A stretch of 64,000 nt of DNA from the NCBI GenBank assembly GCA_902196205.1, contig CABIKM010000030.1:1-64000 (forward strand). The letters run 5' to 3'. Position 1 is the stretch's first letter; every line of letters begins with the position of its first letter. The position numbers were made by a program, and so were the translations under genes. Below are positions 60,169-64,000 of this stretch, one piece after another. The DNA is from Candidatus Methylomirabilis lanthanidiphila (GTDB lineage: Bacteria > Methylomirabilota > Methylomirabilia > Methylomirabilales > Methylomirabilaceae). The notes beneath the pieces are model-generated. The model was not told the origin of the DNA, made no database searches, and worked only from the letters and a program-made list of their open reading frames with translations.

Positions 60169-60936
60169 CTATATTGCCAGGGCTGCGTCGATCTCAAGCA
60201 TTACGATTGCTGTCTGGAAGACAACGCGACGCGCATCAATCCATTTTAGAGGTTCGCCTTCGCGCAGTGCTCCATGTTCCTGTCGCTGGACCAGATCGCT
60301 GACTGTGCCCCAGTAGATAATAAGCGCATCAAGGAACGCACGCACTTTATCACCCAGCTTCTGCGCATTGAGGACCGCCCGGATCCTGGAGACGGTCCTT
60401 GCCTTGTCGGCCTCGACGTTGGGGGGTCGGAAGCGCTCCACGAGGGCAGTCGCAAATTCTTGCATTGCCTCGCGGAGCAGGTGTCCGATCGTGGTGAGCG
60501 CCTTGTCACTGTCGTCGCTCCACAGAAGGTTTTCAGCCTCCTGCCATTTCGCATACGCAGAACGATACCGAGACTGAAAGGCGTGGCTCTGAATGTACTC
60601 GCGGATAGACACCTGGACGCGCTGCACCGGCTCACCACGACGGCGCATCATCTCCCCGTAGTAAGCAAACCCCTCGGGAGGTACGTAGAACCCCTTCAAG
60701 CGGGGCGAGGGATATGAGATCACGATCAGACCGACTCGGGCGAGCGTGTCAATGTCGCCTTCAAATATCCGGCGGTCAGTATTGATCCACCCCGGGTGAG
60801 CGAGCTGAACTCCAGCCGGTCCGAGAGTGTTGAGAATAATGAAGGGAACGCGTTCTGGACGCGGGACGCGCCTCTCTGCTTCGACGAGGTCACGGAAGAG
60901 TTGCTCTTGCTCAGGTTCCAGATTGACGCGTGACAC
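60169..60936 (-). CDS. Unknown island protein with winged-helix-like front and helical back
   Basis: Family not recognised. In the 255-residue product, residues about 60-105 (DTLARVGLIVISYPSPRLKGFYVPPEGFAYYGEMM) look like a winged helix. Residues 120-255 are almost all helical (ALTTIGHLLREAMQEFATALVERF, DKVRAFLDALIIYWGTVSDLV), resembling the helical bundles of abortive-infection or HEPN proteins, but I see no RxxxxH motif. It shares a near-identical promoter block with the hicBA operon nearby, so common control is likely. An attC-like element follows. Confidence 0.55.
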   Translation of the reverse strand: MSRVNLEPEQEQLFRDLVEAERRVPRPERVPFIILNTLGPAGVQLAHPGWINTDRRIFEGDIDTLARVGLIVISYPSPRLKGFYVPPEGFAYYGEMMRRRGEPVQRVQVSIREYIQSHAFQSRYRSAYAKWQEAENLLWSDDSDKALTTIGHLLREAMQEFATALVERFRPPNVEADKARTVSRIRAVLNAQKLGDKVRAFLDALIIYWGTVSDLVQRQEHGALREGEPLKWIDARRVVFQTAIVMLEIDAALAI

Positions 60937-61447
60937 GGACTGACTTCTCCCCTATCGTTTACTGATTATTCTGGTCGGCATATCCAACCCTGAAAACCTC
61001 AACAATTGCGGCGATTGTCCTGCCTTTCCAAGGGCTTGTCAAGCTGTCCACCGCCTGCCGTTGCCGACACACACTGGTCGCATAATCCCATTGTGGCTGC
61101 GGAGAAATGGGTGCCAGGGTCAGAGCGTCTGCTGGAATGCAAACCCCTCTCGCGCCTCTATGGAACACATGGTATGGATTAGTGTGGAGCGAGAAGCGTC
61201 AAGCGGTTGCTGACCATGCTTCGCAACGACACTGCGCGTTGAATTGCTTCACTTGCGGCTCGCAATGATGCCGCGGTAGCTCGGACCTTGCACCGTGCGC
61301 GGCCTTCATCGGGACCGGGGACTCTGCACTTGGCACCAGAAACCTTGGCGGTGACGTTCGAGTTTCTGAAGGGTCAGCTTGGCCATTTTGAGGTTAGGGG
61401 TAGGATGTGTAGCGGGACTCCAGGGCGGCTCGGGGTTGCTACACTCG
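60937..61447. other. Intergenic stretch between the unknown gene and hicA
   Basis: Apart from the minus-strand promoter at 61014-61042, no gene is convincing. The frames present (for example 61288-61491) have no ribosome site or family character. A segment near 61225-61272 (CACTGCGCGTTGAATTGCTTCACTTGCGGCTCGCAATGATG) resembles GC-repeat debris common between bacterial genes. Confidence 0.4.
61014..61042 (-). promoter_or_regulatory. Sigma-70 promoter within a duplicated block (copy 1)
   Basis: On the minus strand TTGACA (61037-61042), 17 bases and GACAAT (61014-61019). The 45-bp block 61001-61045 recurs with three differences at 61981-62025. This copy points at the 60169-60936 gene, with a start near 61007 and a leader of about 70 bases. 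Confidence 0.6.
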
Positions 61448-61666
61448 CTAAAGATTTTCCCATTCCGCCACGGAAATGCCCGCCTCTCTGAGAATGGCCC
61501 GCAGAAGATGGCCTCCGATGTCGCCTCGATGGGGATTCGGAATCCGAATGCGGAGATGGCCTTTGGTCATGAACTGGTGTTTTCCGCCAGAAGATGGACC
61601 ACGAAACCCAAGCTGGTGGAGGCCGCGAATCAAGGCCGCTCGAGTTGTGGGTCCAAGGCGCGGCAT
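61448..61666 (-). CDS. hicA: HicA-type mRNA interferase toxin
   Basis: The 72-residue protein has a helix-strand front (ALIRGLHQLGFRGPSSGG) and the catalytic KHQFMTKG, then IRIPNPHRGDIGGHLLRAILREAGIS, the full HicA pattern. Its ATG shares one base with the hicB stop (TGATG). A longer reading to 61747 overlaps hicB and is rejected. It is the second hicA of the window; the two share little beyond the family motif. Confidence 0.85.
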   Translation of the reverse strand: MPRLGPTTRAALIRGLHQLGFRGPSSGGKHQFMTKGHLRIRIPNPHRGDIGGHLLRAILREAGISVAEWENL

Positions 61667-61908
61667 CAGGCAACTTCTTGGATGGTCAGGGTGATGCCGT
61701 CGATGGGTGGGAGCGGATGGCCCATTCTGAGTCCTAAGACAATCCACTCTTCCAAGACTTCTCGCAACTCCTCACGACAGGCTTCCAGCGTATCAGCCTG
61801 CGCCCACACCCCTTGAAAGCCTTCGATACTGGCAAAATATCCTTCTCCATCGGGCAGCATCTCATAGTGGGCTTTCCGTAGCGCGGCATTGATGTAAGTC
61901 GTTAGCAT
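61666..61908 (-). CDS. hicB: HicB-type antitoxin
   Basis: This is an 80-residue HicB: ALRKAHYEMLPDGEGYFASIEGFQGVWAQADTLEACREELREVLEEWIV. ATG 61908 follows AAGAGGTG. It precedes hicA by overlap. No DNA-binding domain is obvious; autoregulation would use partner contacts. The promoter at 61994-62022 is about 90 bases upstream. Confidence 0.85.
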   Translation of the reverse strand: MLTTYINAALRKAHYEMLPDGEGYFASIEGFQGVWAQADTLEACREELREVLEEWIVLGLRMGHPLPPIDGITLTIQEVA

Positions 61909-61993
61909 ACGCACCTCTTTTCTCGGACACTCATGTTCCCTCCATTGAGGGAACCATCACATCCCACCCCGGAAGCCTGCAACGATTGCAGCG

Positions 61994-62022
61994 ATTGTCC
62001 TGCCTTTCCAATGGCTTGTCAA
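61994..62022 (-). promoter_or_regulatory. Sigma-70 promoter within a duplicated block (copy 2)
   Basis: TTGACA (62017-62022), 17 bases, GACAAT (61994-61999) on the minus strand, directed at hicBA. It has the same spacing and nearly the same sequence as copy 1. Confidence 0.6.
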
Positions 62023-62035
62023 GCTCCTCCAGTAC

Positions 62036-62052
62036 AGAACTTTTTTGAGTCC
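62036..62052 (+). repeat. Right copy of the 17-bp direct repeat
   Basis: Identical to 46708-46724 (AGAACTTTTTTGAGTCC). It lies just outside hicBA and before purN, where the accessory island ends. Confidence 0.5.
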
Positions 62053-62221
62053 CGGAGCCTATAACAACCTTTCACGGCGGATGAAAATCGCACTGATCTT
62101 GAAGACTGTGCCGTTTGCAGCGTTCGTTCTATCCGCTTGCCCCTCACCAGCCTTTTTGTTATCTTGGGGTGTTGACTATGGTCATCAAGGATGGCAAGTG
62201 GAACAGAGCAGCAGGTTCAGG

Positions 62222-62896
62222 GTGAGTGGCGAAAAAAAACTCCAACTTGGCGTACTGGTTTCCGGTCGGGGGAGTAACCTGCAGGCGATCATTGACGCCA
62301 GTCAGGCGGCGAAGATTGATGCGCTCGTCGCCATCGTCATCAGCGACGTGGCGGATGCCCGCGCACTGGAGTTGGCTCGGAGACATGGGATTGACGCGAC
62401 ATTCGTGGATCCGCGCCTTCACACGACCAGTGAAGAGTTTGATAGGACAGTTATCGATCTGCTGCGCAAGCGCGAGGTTGATCTGGTCTGTCTGGCCGGG
62501 TTCATGCGTCTGCTGAGCCCGCATTTCATTCGGGAATATCGGCACAACATTATGAATATTCACCCAGCGCTGCTCCCGGCCTTTCCTGGGCTACATGCCC
62601 AGCGCCAGGCGCTTCGGTATGGCGTAAAGGTTTCCGGCTGCACCGTTCACTTTGTAGATGAGGGGGTTGATACCGGCCCGATCATCATGCAGGCCGTCGT
62701 CCCGGTGCTGGACGACGATACCGACGAAAGCCTCTCGGCTCGTATCCTGACATACGAACACCAGATTTATCCGCAAGCGATCCAACTTTTCGCTGAGGGG
62801 CGGCTGGAGATTCGCGATCGTCGGGTAGTCTGCCATGGGACCGATACCCCGCAGCAATACGAAAAGTACACCTGGAGAGCCATAAATCCGTCATGA
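62222..62896 (+). CDS. purN: Phosphoribosylglycinamide formyltransferase
   Basis: PurN transfers formyl from 10-formyl-THF to GAR in purine synthesis. The 224 residues from GTG 62222 fit the family; the longer frame from 62045 or 62081 adds a leader foreign to PurN. Motifs are LGVLVSGRGSNLQAIID, LAGFMRLLSP, NIHPALLPAFPGLHAQ and GCTVHFVDEGVDTGPII, with catalytic Asn and His in NIHP and the GCTVHFVDEG core. It overlaps purH by four bases (ATGA). The leader change suggests the original upstream region was replaced when the island arrived. Confidence 0.92.
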   Translation: MSGEKKLQLGVLVSGRGSNLQAIIDASQAAKIDALVAIVISDVADARALELARRHGIDATFVDPRLHTTSEEFDRTVIDLLRKREVDLVCLAGFMRLLSPHFIREYRHNIMNIHPALLPAFPGLHAQRQALRYGVKVSGCTVHFVDEGVDTGPIIMQAVVPVLDDDTDESLSARILTYEHQIYPQAIQLFAEGRLEIRDRRVVCHGTDTPQQYEKYTWRAINPS

Positions 62897-64000
62897 TGTC
62901 GAATGAGTGCACAGACGATAAGGGTCTAGTACAGGTTCGGCGGGCCTTGATCAGCGTCTCCGATAAGGCTGGGCTGGTCGAACTGGCATCGACACTCCAT
63001 AGCCTGTCCATTCAGATCATCTCGACCGGTGGAACGGCTCGCGTTCTGCGGGAATCCGATATCCCGGTGGTGGATGTGGCCGACATCACGGGCTTTCCCG
63101 AAATGTTAGACGGGCGAGTGAAAACACTCCACCCAAGGATTCATGCCGGCATCCTGGCAAGACGACGCAACCCCGAGCACCGGCGGCGACTGGAAGAGCT
63201 CGGCATTTCACCCATCGACCTCGTCATCATCAACCTCTACCCCTTCGAAGCCACGGTCTCTGAAGGCACCGCGACACTGGAAGACGCCATCGAGCAGATC
63301 GATATCGGCGGACCAAGCCTCATCCGGGCGGCAGCAAAGAATTTCGAGGATGTCGCGATTGTCGTTGATCCGACCGATTACGCGATAGTCGGTACGGAAC
63401 TGCGGCAAGAGCGGGGCTGCCTGTCGCGGTCTCGCCGGTTGCATTTCGCCACAAAGGCCTTCGCGCGCGTCGCTCGCTACGACGCGCTGGTCACCGCCTA
63501 TCTGGAGCGACAATGCGGTGAAGCGAAGCAATCGATCCTCCCTGGTTCCCTCGATCTTCACCTGGTCAAGGTGAAGCAACTCCGTTACGGGGAGAACCCG
63601 CACCAGCGGGCTGCCTTATATCGTGACGCGCTCTCACATGAACCTTCCGTAGCGGGAGCCAGACAGCTTCAAGGGAAGGAGCTCTCATTCAATAATTTTC
63701 TGGACCTCGACGCAGCCTTCGCCTTGGCTATAGCGTTTGATGAACCTGTCGCCGTCGTGGTCAAACATACGAATCCCTGCGGTGTCGGGATCGGTTCCCG
63801 GCTGAGTGAGGCGTATCGGCGCGCTATGGCCGCAGATCCGATCTCAGCCTTTGGTGGAGTCTTTGGGCTCAACCGTCCAGTAGACATCGAGACCGCGCGC
63901 GAACTCGCGGCCACCTTTATGGAGGCGGTGATTGCGCCGGGATACCATGAGGCGGCGCTCGACATCCTCAAAGACAAGAAGGCGCTGCGGCTGCTGCTGA
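62893..64000 (+). CDS. purH: Bifunctional AICAR transformylase/IMP cyclohydrolase (5' part)
   Basis: PurH catalyses the last two steps to IMP. From ATG 62893 (overlapping the purN stop) the frame stays open to the window end. 369 of about 510 residues are seen. The cyclohydrolase half shows ALISVSDKAGLVELA, STGGTARVLRESDIPVVDVADITGFPEMLDGRVKTLHPRIHAGIL and INLYPFEATV. The transformylase half begins with LRYGENPHQRAALY, and KHTNPCGVGIG and DPISAFGGVFG hold catalytic Lys-His. Confidence 0.97.
   Translation, partial: MMSNECTDDKGLVQVRRALISVSDKAGLVELASTLHSLSIQIISTGGTARVLRESDIPVVDVADITGFPEMLDGRVKTLHPRIHAGILARRRNPEHRRRLEELGISPIDLVIINLYPFEATVSEGTATLEDAIEQIDIGGPSLIRAAAKNFEDVAIVVDPTDYAIVGTELRQERGCLSRSRRLHFATKAFARVARYDALVTAYLERQCGEAKQSILPGSLDLHLVKVKQLRYGENPHQRAALYRDALSHEPSVAGARQLQGKELSFNNFLDLDAAFALAIAFDEPVAVVVKHTNPCGVGIGSRLSEAYRRAMAADPISAFGGVFGLNRPVDIETARELAATFMEAVIAPGYHEAALDILKDKKALRLLL

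Larger units (their letters stand above)
61909..62221. other. Promoter region and island border between hicB and purN
   Basis: This stretch contains the duplicated promoter block (61981-62025), the right 17-bp repeat (62036-62052) and a plus-strand frame in phase with purN. From ATG 62081 that frame begins with a lipoprotein-like leader (MKIALILKTVPFAAFVLSAC). The leader has a weak ribosome site and is probably a chance or relic frame, not the start of PurN. Confidence 0.45.

Noticed and set aside
61288-61491. 67-codon frame between the unknown island gene and hicA
   Set aside because: Overlaps hicA in antisense at its end and has no ribosome site or recognisable domain.

Overview
The window reads as chromosome of a Gram-negative, GC-rich (roughly 58-60 % by eye) bacterium. 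Signs of two membranes are a Skp/OmpH-like chaperone, several lipoproteins and IspH; GlnE, PII and an adenylylatable GlnA give a proteobacterial style of nitrogen control. The mix of assimilatory sulfur genes, sulfur-carrier proteins, 5-oxoprolinase and glycine-zipper proteins would suit the NC10 (Methylomirabilota) group, but that placement is an inference from general character and nothing here proves it.

Layout. (1) 1-7.5 kb is an accessory defence island: the edge of a probable insertion sequence, a decapitated queuosine-precursor transporter, an AT-rich two-gene unit (tandem-domain protein plus TIR-like effector), an eroded stretch, and a type III restriction-modification operon (Mod, DUF2283, Res). 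(2) 7.5-17.7 kb holds membrane and housekeeping genes: a YdjM-like protein, a site-2 protease with CBS domains, a trifunctional ACP/acyl-AMP ligase/PlsC protein, an internally deleted THEP1 NTPase, glycine-zipper proteins, RNase P RNA, an epimerase and an ArsA/GET3-type ATPase. (3) 17.7-31.4 kb holds nitrogen control (glnE; glnB-glnA behind a sigma-54 promoter), galT, the pxpABC 5-oxoprolinase operon, an ACT protein, a hicBA pair, ispH and a skp-like gene. (4) 31.4-46.7 kb is a sulfur region. A SAM-I riboswitch governs NIL-domain protein, threonine-synthase-like enzyme and a ThiS/MoaD-like carrier. It is followed by ATP sulfurylase, APS/PAPS reductase, sulfite reductase and a TauE permease. 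An Rrf2-led operon then carries two cysteine synthases, a carrier-E1 fusion, a YeeE/TsuA thiosulfate importer, two TusA proteins and a JAMM protease. (5) 46.7-62.0 kb is a second defence island: an adenine methylase, an SNF2 helicase and a 1,704-residue helicase-nuclease in one operon recalling DISARM/Druantia, followed by a DUF2235 hydrolase with a Bor-like lipoprotein, an unknown gene and hicBA. A 17-bp direct repeat brackets it. (6) 62.2-64 kb is purN and the start of purH.

Working together: sulfate is activated and reduced (sat, cysH, sir), thiosulfate is imported (YeeE/TusA), and sulfur is apparently loaded as thiocarboxylate on ThiS/MoaD-like carriers for cysteine and perhaps homocysteine synthesis. 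The SAM riboswitch and the Rrf2 regulator would tune supply. The main candidates for undescribed biology are the TIR-like two-gene unit, the methylase/helicase/helicase-nuclease cassette with degenerate DUF1998 cysteines, and the SAM-controlled ThrC/NIL/carrier operon. No CRISPR array, tRNA or rRNA gene was recognised.
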